A stretch of 64,000 nucleotides of DNA from Pseudomonas sp. TH41 (lineage in GTDB: Bacteria; Pseudomonadota; Gammaproteobacteria; Pseudomonadales; Pseudomonadaceae). The stretch lies in assembly GCF_016650695.1 (NCBI RefSeq), contig NZ_JAEKFH010000003.1:1136001-1200000 (forward strand). The letters are read 5' to 3'. Shown one piece after another: positions 1 through 9,956 of this stretch. Position 1 is the first letter of the stretch, and each line of letters starts with the position of its first letter. The notes under the pieces are model-generated. The model saw only the letters and a program-made list of their open reading frames with translations, did not search any database and was not told the DNA's origin. A program made the position numbers and the translations under genes.

Positions 1-1173
1 GCGCAGGTGTACAGCTCGGTAATTCGCGAAGCGATCGACTGCGGTCTGCCTGCCACCATGGTGTGCTCGATCGTGGAAATGTCCGATGAGCTGCTGGTGA
101 AAAGCCTTTGGGCCCGGATGAATCCACCAGACCGCGTCAAACTCGACTTCGTGCGTATTCCCGGCACGGGTAAGCGCGATGGTCTGGCCTACGGTTTCCG
201 CGCCATCTCCCGCCACCTGCCGGACGACCGCGCCGTGGTAGCAGTGATCGATGGCGATACCGTGCTCGCCCCCGGCGTCGTGCTCAAGACCGTGCCGTGG
301 TTCCAGCTGTTCGGCAACGTCGGCGGCCTGACCACGAACGAGTTCTGCGAAGTGCGCGGCGGTTACATCATGAGCGAGTGGCACAAACTGCGATTCGCCC
401 AGCGCCACATCAACATGTGCTCCATGGCCCTGTCCAAGCGCGTGCTGACCATGACCGGCCGGATGTCGGTGTTTCGTGCGACGGTCGTGACCGACCCGGA
501 CTTCATCGCCGACGTGGAAAGCGACTCGCTGCAACACTGGCGCCTGGGCCGCTTCAAGTTCCTTACCGGTGATGACAAATCGAGCTGGTTCAGCCTGATG
601 CGCCTGGGCTACGACACGTTCTACGTGCCGGACGCCGCGATCCACACCGTGGAGCACCCGCCGGAAAAAAGCTTCATCAAGGCCAGTCGCAAACTGATGT
701 TCCGCTGGTACGGCAACAACCTGCGCCAGAACTCCCGCGCCTTGGGCCTGGGGATGAAACGCCTCGGCCTGTTCACCTCGGTGGTGCTGTTCGACCAGCG
801 TGTGTCGATGTGGACATCGCTACTTGGCCTGACCGTCGCGCTCATCGCCAGCTTCAAGTACGGCACCGCGTTCATCCTGGTTTATCTGCTGTGGATTGGC
901 ATTACCCGCCTGATCCTGACCCTGCTGCTGTCTTGCTCCGGTCACCGGATCGGCCCGGCCTACCCGGTGATTCTCTATTACAACCAGATCGTCGGCGCGC
1001 TGGTGAAGATCTACGTGTTCTTCCGCCTCGACCAACAATCCTGGACTCGCCAGGACACCAAATTGACCCGTGATCTCGCCAGCTTTCAACGTTGGTTCAA
1101 CACCTGGTCGTCTCGGACCATGACCTTCTCCGCCGGCAGCATTTTTGTCGCCGTGCTGCTGATGATGGTCTGA
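1..1173 (+). CDS. alg8: Alginate polymerase Alg8, 5' truncated by window edge
   Basis: Inner-membrane family 2 glycosyltransferase that polymerises GDP-mannuronate into polymannuronate. The frame is open from base 1, so the true start lies upstream; about 390 codons are visible and roughly 100 are missing compared with the usual length of about 494. Visible motifs are IDGDT (DxD-type nucleotide-sugar binding), TGDDKS, and an RW pair in [10 protein letters not shown], the equivalent of the QxxRW motif of processive synthases. Several hydrophobic segments follow near the C-terminus. alg44 follows after 35 bases, the standard operon order. Identification rests on the whole following operon as well as the motifs. 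Confidence 0.95.
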   Translation, partial: AQVYSSVIREAIDCGLPATMVCSIVEMSDELLVKSLWARMNPPDRVKLDFVRIPGTGKRDGLAYGFRAISRHLPDDRAVVAVIDGDTVLAPGVVLKTVPWFQLFGNVGGLTTNEFCEVRGGYIMSEWHKLRFAQRHINMCSMALSKRVLTMTGRMSVFRATVVTDPDFIADVESDSLQHWRLGRFKFLTGDDKSSWFSLMRLGYDTFYVPDAAIHTVEHPPEKSFIKASRKLMFRWYGNNLRQNSRALGLGMKRLGLFTSVVLFDQRVSMWTSLLGLTVALIASFKYGTAFILVYLLWIGITRLILTLLLSCSGHRIGPAYPVILYYNQIVGALVKIYVFFRLDQQSWTRQDTKLTRDLASFQRWFNTWSSRTMTFSAGSIFVAVLLMMV

Positions 1174-1208
1174 CCGAACTCGCCTGAATTAACTAGGAAA
1201 TCGCCCAT

Positions 1209-2378
1209 ATGAATACCGCCGTCAACGCCAACGTAGTGCATGAATCAGAAGCCCAGCGCCAACACGCCCGAGTGAAAATCCCGGCCAAGTTGCGCTTCTT
1301 CGGTCCTGACCGGACCCCGGTTGAAGCTCGAGTGATCGACCTGTCCGCTGGCGGACTGGCCTTCAATGCCGGTCAGTTGCCACTGAAGATCGGCGATGTG
1401 TACAAGGCTCGCCTGCAATTCGTCATCGATAACCTCGGCCTGGCCATGGACGTGGAATTGCAGGTGCGCTCCTTCGATCGCCCGACCGGTCGTGCCGGCT
1501 GCCAGTTCCAGAACCTGGAACCACAAGACATCTCGACCCTGCGTCACCTGATCACCTCTCACCTGGCCGGCGACATCGTCACCATGGGTGAAGTGCTGGC
1601 AACGCTGCAGCGCGACAACTTCACCAAGGCACGCAAGGTCAAGGATGGCGGCCACGGCATGAGCCCGTTCGGTCGTCTGCGTGCAGTGACGTTCAGCCTG
1701 GCGATTTTCCTCGTCGGCCTGGCGGCGTTCGGTTTCATTTTCAAATCGGTGTACGGCATGTACTTCGTCAGTCACGCACAGGCTGGCCTGGTCACCGTGC
1801 CGGGGATGAACATCACCATGCCGCGTGACGGCACCGTGCAGAGCCTGATCAAAGCTGACGGCATTGCCGCCAAAGGTGCTCCGCTGGCGACGTTCAGCAC
1901 CAGCATGCTCGACGTGCTCAAGGGCCATCTGGACGAAGAGCAACTGCAACCCGCCAAGGTTGAAGAACTGTTCGGCAAGCAAATGACCGGCACCCTGACC
2001 TCGCCGTGCGATTGCACCGTGGCGCAGCAACTGGTCGCCAACGGTCAGTACGCCAGCAAGGGCGACGTGATCTTCCAACTGGTGCCGCGTAACACCCAAG
2101 CCAATGTTGAAGCACGCTTCTCCTATCGCCAGTTCGGCGACGTGCTTCCAGGCAGTCCGGTCCGCTTCCAGATCGCCGGTGAAAACAAATCCCGCACCGG
2201 CAAGATCGTCAGCAGCACCAGCCTGAAAAGCGCGGACCTGTCCTCCGACATCCGCGTGCTGATCCAGCCGGACGAGCCACTGGACAGCAAGTTAGCCGGT
2301 CGCCCGGTTGAAGTGAACAGTGACCGTGGTCCGAACCTGAGCTGGCTGATCGACAAAGCCATGGCTTCCGGTCTTTAA
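1209..2378 (+). CDS. alg44: Alginate co-polymerase Alg44, PilZ c-di-GMP receptor
   Basis: Membrane protein that binds cyclic di-GMP and activates Alg8 for alginate polymerisation. The N-terminal PilZ domain shows the nucleotide-binding residues R17, R21, D44 and S46 (QRQHAR, then DLSAGG), matching the positions known in P. aeruginosa Alg44. A single transmembrane segment lies around residues 160-185, followed by a periplasmic membrane-fusion-like domain. Length 389 residues is normal for the family. It sits between alg8 and algK as in other pseudomonads, so post-translational control by c-di-GMP is expected. Confidence 0.96.
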   Translation: MNTAVNANVVHESEAQRQHARVKIPAKLRFFGPDRTPVEARVIDLSAGGLAFNAGQLPLKIGDVYKARLQFVIDNLGLAMDVELQVRSFDRPTGRAGCQFQNLEPQDISTLRHLITSHLAGDIVTMGEVLATLQRDNFTKARKVKDGGHGMSPFGRLRAVTFSLAIFLVGLAAFGFIFKSVYGMYFVSHAQAGLVTVPGMNITMPRDGTVQSLIKADGIAAKGAPLATFSTSMLDVLKGHLDEEQLQPAKVEELFGKQMTGTLTSPCDCTVAQQLVANGQYASKGDVIFQLVPRNTQANVEARFSYRQFGDVLPGSPVRFQIAGENKSRTGKIVSSTSLKSADLSSDIRVLIQPDEPLDSKLAGRPVEVNSDRGPNLSWLIDKAMASGL

Positions 2379-2387
2379 GCAGAGGAC

Positions 2388-3899
2388 ATGCCTGTGACCA
2401 TAATCAGTCTCCTGAAAACACCGCAAACCCTGTGGGAGCGGGCTTGCTCGCGAAGGGAACAACGCGGTCTGCCTGATGCAACGCAGCGCCTGCTTCGCGA
2501 GCAAGCCCGCTCCCACATGGGTTACGCGTTCTGCTCACTGGCGTTGGCCGTGAGCCTGGCCGGTTGCGCCGGTCTGCCCGACCAGCGTCTGGCCAACGAA
2601 GCCCTCAAGCGCGGCGACACCGCGCTGGCGCAGCAGAACTACAAACAACTGGCCGACCTGGGCTACAGCGAAGCGCAAGTGGGCCTCGCCGATATCCAGG
2701 TCGACAGCCATGACCCGGCGCAGATCAAGCAGGCCGAGGCGACTTACCGCGCTGCGGCCGATGTCTCGCCACGGGCTCAGGCGCGCCTGGGTCGTCTGTT
2801 GGTGGCCAAACCCGGTTCCACCGAAGCCGAGCAACACGAAGCCGAAGGCTTGTTGAAGAAAGCCTCCACCGCGGGTGAAGGCAACACGCTGATCCCGCTG
2901 GCGATGCTGTACCTGCAATACCCCCACAGCTTCCCGAACATCAATGCCCAGCAGCAGATCAGCCAATGGCGCGCCGAAGGCAAACCAGAAGCGGGCCTGG
3001 CCCAAGTGCTGCTGTATCGCACCCAAGGCACTTACGACCAGCACCTGGACGAAGTGGAAACGATCTGTAAAGCCGCGCTGAATACCACCGACATCTGCTA
3101 CGTCGAACTGGCCACGGTTTATCAGAAAAAAGCCCAGCCGGAAAAACAGGCCGAGCTGATCAAGCAGATGCAAGCCGCTCACACTCGCGGCACCGTTTCT
3201 GCTCAGCGGGTGGACAGTGTTGCTCGTGTACTCGGCGATGCAACCCTGGGCAAGACCGACGAGAAAACCGCTCAGTCGTTGCTCGAAGACATCGCCCCCG
3301 GCTACCCCGCTTCCTGGGTCAGCCTGGCGCAACTGCTCTACGACTTCCCGGAACTCGGTGACGTCGACACGATGATGAAGTACCTGGACAACGGCCGCGC
3401 CGCCGACCAACCCCGCGCCGAACTGTTGCTGGGCAAGCTTTACTACGAAGGCAAATGGGTGCCGGCCGACGCCAAGGTCGCCGAAGAACATTTCCAGAAA
3501 GCCGTCGGCAAGGAAGTCGCCGCCGACTACTACCTCGGCCAGATCTACCGTCGCGGTTACCTGGGCAAGGTCTACTCGCAAAAAGCCCTGGATCACCTGC
3601 TCAAGGCTGCGCGTAACGGCCAGAACAGCGCCGACTTCGCCATCGCCCAACTGTTTTCCCAGGGCAAGGGCACCAAGCCCGACCCGCTCAACGCTTACGT
3701 CTTCAGCCAGTTGGCCAAGGCTCAGGACACCCCGCAAGCCACTGAGCTTGCGCAAACACTCGAAGCCCAACTGCCGCCTGCCCAGCTCGCCGAGGCCCAA
3801 CGTCTGTTGAAACAAGAACAGGCCGTTCGCGGAAGCTTGAGCAAGAACACGCTGGAACTGCATGCCCTGCAAGAAGAAGACGGCGAGGAATCCCTATGA
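2388..3899 (+). CDS. algK: Alginate outer-membrane lipoprotein AlgK with REPIN inside its leader codons
   Basis: TPR/Sel1-repeat lipoprotein that assists AlgE assembly and helps form the alginate export complex. Repeats of about 36 residues run from residue 65 to 460. The lipobox LAGC followed by AGLPDQRLA marks the mature N-terminus. An 87-base REPIN (2431-2517), exactly 29 codons, interrupts the leader. Without it the leader would read through [16 protein letters not shown] to LAGC, a classical lipoprotein signal of about 28 residues. Starts considered: ATG 2388 (GAGG only two bases away), GTG 2394 (better spacing), or ATG 2517 at the REPIN end, giving a short leader [17 protein letters not shown] without a visible Shine-Dalgarno. 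Which start works is uncertain; the mature protein looks intact. Confidence 0.93.
   Translation: MPVTIISLLKTPQTLWERACSRREQRGLPDATQRLLREQARSHMGYAFCSLALAVSLAGCAGLPDQRLANEALKRGDTALAQQNYKQLADLGYSEAQVGLADIQVDSHDPAQIKQAEATYRAAADVSPRAQARLGRLLVAKPGSTEAEQHEAEGLLKKASTAGEGNTLIPLAMLYLQYPHSFPNINAQQQISQWRAEGKPEAGLAQVLLYRTQGTYDQHLDEVETICKAALNTTDICYVELATVYQKKAQPEKQAELIKQMQAAHTRGTVSAQRVDSVARVLGDATLGKTDEKTAQSLLEDIAPGYPASWVSLAQLLYDFPELGDVDTMMKYLDNGRAADQPRAELLLGKLYYEGKWVPADAKVAEEHFQKAVGKEVAADYYLGQIYRRGYLGKVYSQKALDHLLKAARNGQNSADFAIAQLFSQGKGTKPDPLNAYVFSQLAKAQDTPQATELAQTLEAQLPPAQLAEAQRLLKQEQAVRGSLSKNTLELHALQEEDGEESL
2431..2517. repeat. REPIN (gtgggagcgggcttgctcgcg family) inside algK
   Basis: Two inverted copies of the REP core (TGTGGGAGCGGGCTTGCTCG and its complement) enclose a short spacer. 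The length is 87 bases, so it adds 29 in-frame codons to the algK leader. The same REP core recurs at 9760 and 20085. Confidence 0.93.
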
Positions 3900-5536
3900 A
3901 GTTGAATCCCATGCACCCTGTAGCAGCTGCCGAAGGCTGCGTTCGATCGCGCAGCGGTCGCCATGCGGTCGCCCCGAATCTGTCTGAAAGAACGTTGACG
4001 CTTATTTTACGATTGCTTCGCAATCGGACGCAGGCTTCGCCAGCTGCTACAAAACTCTTCACACTTTCAAAACTGGGTATCGGCCTGAGCTGCGCGCTGG
4101 TCTGGTCTTCCCCGAGCTTTGCGGCACTGACCGAAAGCAAAAACTACGGCCTTGACGTGAAAGTCACTGCCCAGTCCGAAGGCGACACCGACCTGGGTAC
4201 GCAGAGTGGCGGCGACGTCAACGGCATCGGCCTCGATCTGCGTCCGTGGGTCTATGGTGAAAGCGGCGCGTGGAGCGCCTATGCCATGGGTCAGGCCGTG
4301 ACGGCCACTGACATCATCGAAACGGACACTCTGCAAGGGACCAACGGCGACGGCACCCAGACCACCGACAACGGTGATCGTCAGACCAAGAGAAACTACC
4401 TGGCCATGCGCGAATTCTGGGTCGGCTACAGCGGCCTCACGCCGTACCCCGGCGAAATGCTCAAGCTCGGTCGCCAACGCCTGCGCAACGATGACGGCCA
4501 ATGGCGCGACACCAATATCGAAGCCCTGAACTGGACTTTCGATACCACCCTGTTGCGCGCCAATGTCGGTGTGGCTGAACGCTTCAGCGAATACCGCACC
4601 GACCTGACAGAACTGTCCCCCAAAGACAAAGATCGCCAGCATGCTTACGCCGATGCGGCGTATCAATGGACACCGGGCAACTGGGTCGGCATTCGCGGTC
4701 ATCACACCCACGATGACGGCAAGCTGGACTACGCAGAGCCGGGCGTACCTCCCGATACCCTGGACAAGAAACAGAACGGCGACATCAGCTGGATCGGCCT
4801 CACCGCCGACAGCGATGCCTATAACTGGCGCAACACCAACACCGTCAATTACTGGGGCAGCGTCACCGGCATGAGCGGCGACATCGACAAGGTCAACCCG
4901 CTGAACGCCGACGGCACCACACCCGCCCAACCCAAAACCAGTGGCAACGTCGATGGCTGGGCCACCGACCTGGGTGTGCGCCTGCGCCTCGATCCGCAAT
5001 GGCAAGTCGGTGCGGCCTATGCCCGCGCCAGCGCCGAGTACGAACAGAACGGCCTGGAAAGCAACCGCTCGAACTACACCGGTACCCGCTCGCGGGCGCA
5101 CCGTTTCGGCGAAGCCTTCCGTGGCGAAATGCAAAACATGCAGAGCGCCACCCTGTTCGGCTCGTGGATGCTTAACGACGAATACGACGCCAGCCTGATC
5201 TACCACAAGTTCTGGCGTGTCGACGGCAACAAGCCTGTCGGCAGCAACGGTATCAATGCCGTTGAGAACAACACCGATGACGCAACCGGTGCGATTCTCT
5301 CCAGCACCTCCCTGCCACTGGAAGATGGCAGCAAGGACCTCGGCCAGGAAATGGACGTGGTCGTCACCAAGTACTTCAAGCAAGGCCTGCTGCCTGCCTC
5401 TATGAGCCAATCGATTGATGAGCCTTCGGCCCTGGTGCGTTTGCGTGGCGGTGTGTTCAAGCCCGGCGATGCCTACGGCAAAGGCGTCGATTCGTACATG
5501 CACCGTGCGTTCATCGACGTGATCTGGCGCTTCTGA
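3896..5536 (+). CDS. algE: Alginate outer-membrane porin AlgE with REPIN inside its signal-peptide codons
   Basis: 18-strand beta-barrel export channel for alginate in the outer membrane. The mature sequence starts near residue 78 ([13 protein letters not shown]) and runs about 469 residues, ending in the aromatic terminus VIWRF typical of barrels. The ATG overlaps the algK stop (ATGA) and has GAGGAA upstream. After MKLNP the frame crosses a REPIN-containing insertion (3911-4057, 49 codons) before the hydrophobic core [17 protein letters not shown]. No ATG or GTG lies between the REPIN and the signal core; TTG codons at 3995 and 4013 are the only possible internal starts. Export of the barrel could be impaired or could depend on one of these weak starts. 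Confidence 0.93.
   Translation: MKLNPMHPVAAAEGCVRSRSGRHAVAPNLSERTLTLILRLLRNRTQASPAATKLFTLSKLGIGLSCALVWSSPSFAALTESKNYGLDVKVTAQSEGDTDLGTQSGGDVNGIGLDLRPWVYGESGAWSAYAMGQAVTATDIIETDTLQGTNGDGTQTTDNGDRQTKRNYLAMREFWVGYSGLTPYPGEMLKLGRQRLRNDDGQWRDTNIEALNWTFDTTLLRANVGVAERFSEYRTDLTELSPKDKDRQHAYADAAYQWTPGNWVGIRGHHTHDDGKLDYAEPGVPPDTLDKKQNGDISWIGLTADSDAYNWRNTNTVNYWGSVTGMSGDIDKVNPLNADGTTPAQPKTSGNVDGWATDLGVRLRLDPQWQVGAAYARASAEYEQNGLESNRSNYTGTRSRAHRFGEAFRGEMQNMQSATLFGSWMLNDEYDASLIYHKFWRVDGNKPVGSNGINAVENNTDDATGAILSSTSLPLEDGSKDLGQEMDVVVTKYFKQGLLPASMSQSIDEPSALVRLRGGVFKPGDAYGKGVDSYMHRAFIDVIWRF
3919..4051. repeat. REPIN (tgtagcagctgccgaaggctgcg family) inside algE
   Basis: The outer arms TGTAGCAGCTGCCGAAGGC and GCTTCGCCAGCTGCTACA are near-perfect inverted complements enclosing about 90 bases. 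This is a different REP family from the one in algK and matches the arms of the element at 45125-45271. The open algE frame reads straight through it. Confidence 0.9.
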
Positions 5537-5562
5537 TGCGAACCGCGAAGGGAGTGCCCGAC

Positions 5563-7137
5563 ATGAACAGTCCGAACAGAGGCTCGTTGACCTTGCTGGC
5601 CGGCGCGATGCTGCTCGCAAGCTCGGCAGCCTTCGCGACGGCGGAGCCTGTCGCCAAACCGGTGACCATTGCCAAGGAACTGCAACAGGCCAAAACCTAC
5701 ACTGTCAGCAGCGCGCCAACCGCGCCGCTGGAGCTTGCAAAGCCAACATTGCCAGACACCTCCGGCTACACCGCCGAAGCCATTGCCGCGAAAATCGTGC
5801 GCACCAAGGCCGGCAAAATCAGCGTGCGCCGGATGATGCAGGAAGACGCGCTGAAGGACTTCATTGGCGGCGACAACAAGATGGCCGAATGGGTGGTGCG
5901 CCAGCACGGTATCCCGCAGGCGATTTTTGTCGACGACGGCTACATGAACCTCAAGGATCTGGCCAAAAAACTGCCGAAGCAATACTTCAGCGAAACCTCG
6001 CCGGGCGTGTTCCTGGCGAAGTTACCGATCGTGGTGGGTAGACACGGCATCCTGGAAATCGACAAGCAGACCCAGGAACTGCGCATGTCCCAAGAGGCCG
6101 GTTCGTTCCTGGTCAACGACGGTCAGCTGTTCGTGCGTGACACCAAAATCACCGGCTGGCGCGAGAAGGACAACGGCCCGGCGACGTTCACCTCGCCCAA
6201 GGAATTCCGTCCGTTCCTGCTGTCCTGGGGTGGCACCGAAACCTACATCGCCAACAGCAAGATCGCCAGTTTCGGCTACGCCAACAGTAAGTCCTACGGC
6301 GTGAGTATTTCCCAATACACGCCGAACATGGCCAAGGTCCTCAAGCGTCCTGAACCGACTGGCTGGATCGTCGGCTCCGAGTTCTCGGACATGTGGTATG
6401 GCTTCTACTGCTACGAAACCCGCGACTTCGTGGTCAAGGGCAACACCTACAAAGACAACATCGTCTACGGCATCGACCCGCATGACCGTTCCCACGGTCT
6501 GATCATTGCCGACAACACGGTGCACGGCACAAAGAAGAAGCACGGGATCATTATTTCCCGTGAGGTCAACGACAGCTTCATCTTCAACAACCGCAGCTAC
6601 GACAACAAATTGTCGGGCCTGGTGATCGACCGTAACAGCGTGAACAACCTGATCGCCTACAACGAGATCTACCAGAACCACACGGACGGCATCACCCTCT
6701 ATGAGAGTGCCGACAACCTGCTGTATGCCAACAAGGTGATCAGCAACCGTCGCCACGGCATCCGCATTCGTAACAGCGTGAACATCCGTCTCTACGAAAA
6801 CCTGTCGTTGGCCAACGGCCTGACCGGCGTCTACGGCCACATCAAAGACCTGAGCGACACCGACCGCGACATCAAGCTCGACCCGTTCGACGCCGAGGTC
6901 TCGCTGATCGTGGTCGGTGGTGAACTGGCCGGCAACGGCAGCGGGCCGCTGTCCATCGACTCGCCGCTGAGCGTCGAGCTGTATCGCGTGTCCATGCTCG
7001 CCCCGACCAAATCCAGCGGCATCAGCTTCAACGGGATTCTTGGCGATCGTCAGGATGAAATTCTCGACCTGCTGGTGCGCCAGCAGAAAGCCGTGCTGAT
7101 CGACCCTGTCGAACGCCAGACCGAACTGCGGGACTGA
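5563..7137 (+). CDS. algG: Mannuronan C5-epimerase AlgG
   Basis: Periplasmic enzyme that epimerises D-mannuronate to L-guluronate within the nascent polymer and forms part of the export complex. The ATG at 5563 is chosen over 5536 because GAAGGGAG precedes it with good spacing and a clear signal peptide follows (LLAGAMLLASSAAFA). The right-handed beta-helix is evident from repeated turns such as NRSYDNKLSGLVIDRNSVNN, and the catalytic DPHD motif with its histidine is present (GIDPHDRSHGLII). The length, about 524 residues, is normal. It lies between algE and algX. Confidence 0.96.
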   Translation: MNSPNRGSLTLLAGAMLLASSAAFATAEPVAKPVTIAKELQQAKTYTVSSAPTAPLELAKPTLPDTSGYTAEAIAAKIVRTKAGKISVRRMMQEDALKDFIGGDNKMAEWVVRQHGIPQAIFVDDGYMNLKDLAKKLPKQYFSETSPGVFLAKLPIVVGRHGILEIDKQTQELRMSQEAGSFLVNDGQLFVRDTKITGWREKDNGPATFTSPKEFRPFLLSWGGTETYIANSKIASFGYANSKSYGVSISQYTPNMAKVLKRPEPTGWIVGSEFSDMWYGFYCYETRDFVVKGNTYKDNIVYGIDPHDRSHGLIIADNTVHGTKKKHGIIISREVNDSFIFNNRSYDNKLSGLVIDRNSVNNLIAYNEIYQNHTDGITLYESADNLLYANKVISNRRHGIRIRNSVNIRLYENLSLANGLTGVYGHIKDLSDTDRDIKLDPFDAEVSLIVVGGELAGNGSGPLSIDSPLSVELYRVSMLAPTKSSGISFNGILGDRQDEILDLLVRQQKAVLIDPVERQTELRD

Positions 7138-7147
7138 GGATAATTTT

Positions 7148-8596
7148 ATGCACCCACACTTGATCAAATTACTCAGCCTGTCGGCCCTGACCGCCGGCAT
7201 TCTTGCGGCCAGCGCGGGTGTTCGCGCCGATGAAGCCCCGGCACCAAAATTCAGCGCCGAGCCGTGCTGCAACCTGTGCCCTGAAGCGCACGACGCGAAG
7301 AACTACACCACACGCTATCAGCAGAACTTCACCACGCTGGTACAGGCTCAGGGCGACTGGTTGTTCCGGACTCAGGAAGACTTGCGCACCGAATTCGACA
7401 CCTCTCCCGCTGGCTACAAACGCATGAAAGAACTGCACGATGCGTTCAAGAGCAAAGGCGTAGAACTGGTCGTCGTTTACCAGCCGACCCGTGGCCTGGT
7501 GAACCGCAACAAGCTCAACCCGGAAGAAAAAGCCAAATACGATTTCGACAAGGCGTTGAAGAACTACAAGACCATGCTCGGGCGCTTTGCCGCCATGGGT
7601 TACGTGGTGCCGGACCTGTCGCCGCTGACCAACGAGTCGCTGCCCGACACCCTGCCCGCCCACGATTTCTACTTCCGCGGCGACCAGCACTGGACGCCGT
7701 ATGGCGCCCAGCGCACGGCGAAAATCGTCGGCGAAAAAATCAAGCAACTGCCTGAGTTTGCTGACATCCCGAAACGCGAATTCGAGACCCATAGGTCGGG
7801 TCGCATGGGCAAGACCGGAACGTTACACAATATGGCCGGTCAACTCTGTGGCACCAGCTACGCGATCCAGTACATGGATCAGTTCACCACCGAGCCGAAA
7901 GGCGAAGCAGCTGATGGCGATCTGTTCAGTGACTCCGGTAATCCGGAAATCACCCTGGTCGGCACCAGCCACAGTGGCAAGAACTACAACTTCGCCGGTT
8001 TCCTCGAAGAGGCCATCGGCGCCGACATCCTCAACGTGGCGTTTCCCGGTGGTGGCCTGGAAGGTTCGATGCTGCAGTACCTGGGCAGCGAAGAATTCCA
8101 GACCAAGCCGCCGAAGATTCTGATCTGGGAATTCTCGCCGCTCTATCGCCTCGACCAGGAAACCATCTACCGCCAGATGATGGCGCTGCTGGACAACGGT
8201 TGCGAAGGAAAGGATGCACAGATGACCGGCAGCACCACATTGAAACCGGGCAAGAACGAATTGATGGTCAACAGCAAAAACCTGAACCTGCAAAACAGCA
8301 GCCACCAGGTCGACATCCGCTTCGCCGATCCGTCGGTGAAAACGTTGCAAGCCACCCTCTGGTACATGAATGGTCGCCACGAGGACATCAAGATCGATAA
8401 ACCGCAAACTTCCGACACTGACGGGCGTTTCGCCTTTGAGTTGCGCACGGACGAAGACTGGGCCTCGCAGAACCTGCTGGCCGTCGAAATCCAGGGCCCT
8501 GAAGCAGGTGCCGCGCCACAGAAAGTCGAAGCGAAAATCTGCAAACGCAACGTATTCCCTGGCGCTGGGCAGCGTACCGCTCAGGCCGGGCAATGA
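7148..8596 (+). CDS. algX: Alginate O-acetyltransferase AlgX
   Basis: Periplasmic SGNH-like enzyme that acetylates mannuronate residues and belongs to the export complex. A signal peptide ends near ASAGVRA. The catalytic triad is visible as D179 and H181 in GDQHW and S274 in GTSHSG, five residues offset from the P. aeruginosa positions D174, H176 and S269. Paired cysteines near the mature N-terminus (CCNLC) and a C-terminal carbohydrate-binding module complete the usual architecture. It overlaps or abuts algL. Confidence 0.96.
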   Translation: MHPHLIKLLSLSALTAGILAASAGVRADEAPAPKFSAEPCCNLCPEAHDAKNYTTRYQQNFTTLVQAQGDWLFRTQEDLRTEFDTSPAGYKRMKELHDAFKSKGVELVVVYQPTRGLVNRNKLNPEEKAKYDFDKALKNYKTMLGRFAAMGYVVPDLSPLTNESLPDTLPAHDFYFRGDQHWTPYGAQRTAKIVGEKIKQLPEFADIPKREFETHRSGRMGKTGTLHNMAGQLCGTSYAIQYMDQFTTEPKGEAADGDLFSDSGNPEITLVGTSHSGKNYNFAGFLEEAIGADILNVAFPGGGLEGSMLQYLGSEEFQTKPPKILIWEFSPLYRLDQETIYRQMMALLDNGCEGKDAQMTGSTTLKPGKNELMVNSKNLNLQNSSHQVDIRFADPSVKTLQATLWYMNGRHEDIKIDKPQTSDTDGRFAFELRTDEDWASQNLLAVEIQGPEAGAAPQKVEAKICKRNVFPGAGQRTAQAGQ

Positions 8597-8607
8597 GGTT
8601 ACCTCCT

Positions 8608-9741
8608 ATGACATGCCTGCAAACCCGAACTTTGAAAAAGCTACTCGTGCCGTCCCTGTTGAGCCTGGCCTTGTTTGCCGGTGCGACCCAGGCCGCCGCG
8701 CCATTGCGCCCGCCCCAGGGCTACTTCGCGCCGATTGAAAAAGTCAAAGCCGGCGACAAGAGCGAAGGCTGTGATGCGATGCCGACGCCGTACACCGGCT
8801 CGCTGCAATTTCGCAGCAAGTACGAAGGCTCCGATAAGGCGCGTTCGACCCTGAACGTGCAATCGGAAAAAGCCTTCCGCGACAGCACCGCCGACATCAC
8901 CAAACTCGAGCGCGGTACCAGCAAGCGCGTGATGCAGTTCATGCGTGACGGTCGTCCGGAACAACTCGAATGCACGCTGAACTGGTTGACCGCGTGGGCC
9001 AAGGCCGATGCGTTGATGTCCAAGGACTTCAACCACACCGGCAAGTCCATGCGCAAATGGGCATTGGGCAGCATGGCATCGTCTTATATCCGCCTGAAAT
9101 TCTCCGACTCGCATCCGTTGGCGAACCATCAGCAAGAGTCGCAGTTGATTGAAGCCTGGTTCAACAGAATGGCCGATCAGGTCGTCAGCGACTGGGACAA
9201 CCTGCCGCTCGACAAGACCAACAACCACTCGTACTGGGCCGCCTGGTCGGTGATGGCGACGTCCATCGCCACCAACCGCCGCGACCTGTTCGACTGGGCC
9301 GTGAAGGAATACAAGGTCGGTGCCAATCAAATCGACGCCGACGGCTACTTGCCGAACGAACTCAAGCGCCAGCAACGCGCCCTCTCCTATCACAACTACG
9401 CCCTGCCGCCGCTGGCAATGATCGCCAGTTTCGCCCAGGTCAACGGTGTGGATTTGCGTCAGGAAAACAATGGCGCCCTGAAACGCCTGGGTGACCGAGT
9501 GTTGGCCGGGATTAAAGACCCGGGTGAATTCGAGAAGAAGAACGGCAAAGAGCAGGACATGACCGACCTCAAAATCGACTCGAAATTTGCCTGGCTTGAA
9601 CCGTTCTGCACGCTCTACACCTGCCCGGCCGATGTGCTGGAACAGAAGCACAAGATGCAGCCGTTCAAGACGTTTCGCCTGGGCGGGGATTTGACCAAGG
9701 TCTACGACCCGGCCAATGAAAAAGGCAACAAAGGCTCGTAG
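8608..9741 (+). CDS. algL: Alginate lyase AlgL
   Basis: Periplasmic polysaccharide-lyase family 5 enzyme that degrades misdirected alginate in the periplasm. ATG 8608 follows a GAGG sequence at sensible spacing; the ATG at 8593 lies in the end of algX and would give a longer leader. The signal peptide ends near GATQAAA. The catalytic region [10 protein letters not shown] and the repeated (alpha/alpha)-toroid helices are visible. About 377 residues is the family's usual length. A REPIN separates it from algI. Confidence 0.95.
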   Translation: MTCLQTRTLKKLLVPSLLSLALFAGATQAAAPLRPPQGYFAPIEKVKAGDKSEGCDAMPTPYTGSLQFRSKYEGSDKARSTLNVQSEKAFRDSTADITKLERGTSKRVMQFMRDGRPEQLECTLNWLTAWAKADALMSKDFNHTGKSMRKWALGSMASSYIRLKFSDSHPLANHQQESQLIEAWFNRMADQVVSDWDNLPLDKTNNHSYWAAWSVMATSIATNRRDLFDWAVKEYKVGANQIDADGYLPNELKRQQRALSYHNYALPPLAMIASFAQVNGVDLRQENNGALKRLGDRVLAGIKDPGEFEKKNGKEQDMTDLKIDSKFAWLEPFCTLYTCPADVLEQKHKMQPFKTFRLGGDLTKVYDPANEKGNKGS

Positions 9742-9759
9742 GACAAACGCAAAACCCCC

Positions 9760-9849
9760 TGTGGGAGCGGGCTTGCTCGCGAATGCGGTCGGACATTCAC
9801 CAATGATGTCGACTGACACACCGCTTTCGCGAGCAAGCCCGCTCCCACA
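9760..9849. repeat. REPIN between algL and algI
   Basis: Inverted pair of the TGTGGGAGCGGGCTTGCTCG core with a spacer of about 40 bases. It fills much of the 215-base algL-algI gap inside the operon and could form a strong mRNA hairpin. Confidence 0.93.
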
Positions 9850-9956
9850 GGGTCAGTGCAAGACATGAATTTTGTGTGATGTTTCCCCCGGTTTTCGGTG
9901 GGGGGTTTGGGGGGGCCGTTGGCCCTTGACTGTTGGTTAAACATGGAGAGATCGGG

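Noticed and set aside
1245..2099. Long minus-strand open frame of 284 codons opposite alg44
   Set aside because: It is the antisense shadow of a clear PilZ gene, is rich in His/Gln/Val/Gly as such shadows are in GC-rich DNA, and has no recognisable domain. Similar shadows oppose algK, algE, algG, algL, algI and algJ.
2431..2517. Small RNA or CRISPR-like repeat at the REP sequences
   Set aside because: The palindromes are dispersed and paired as REPINs rather than regularly spaced with unique spacers, and no cas gene is present.
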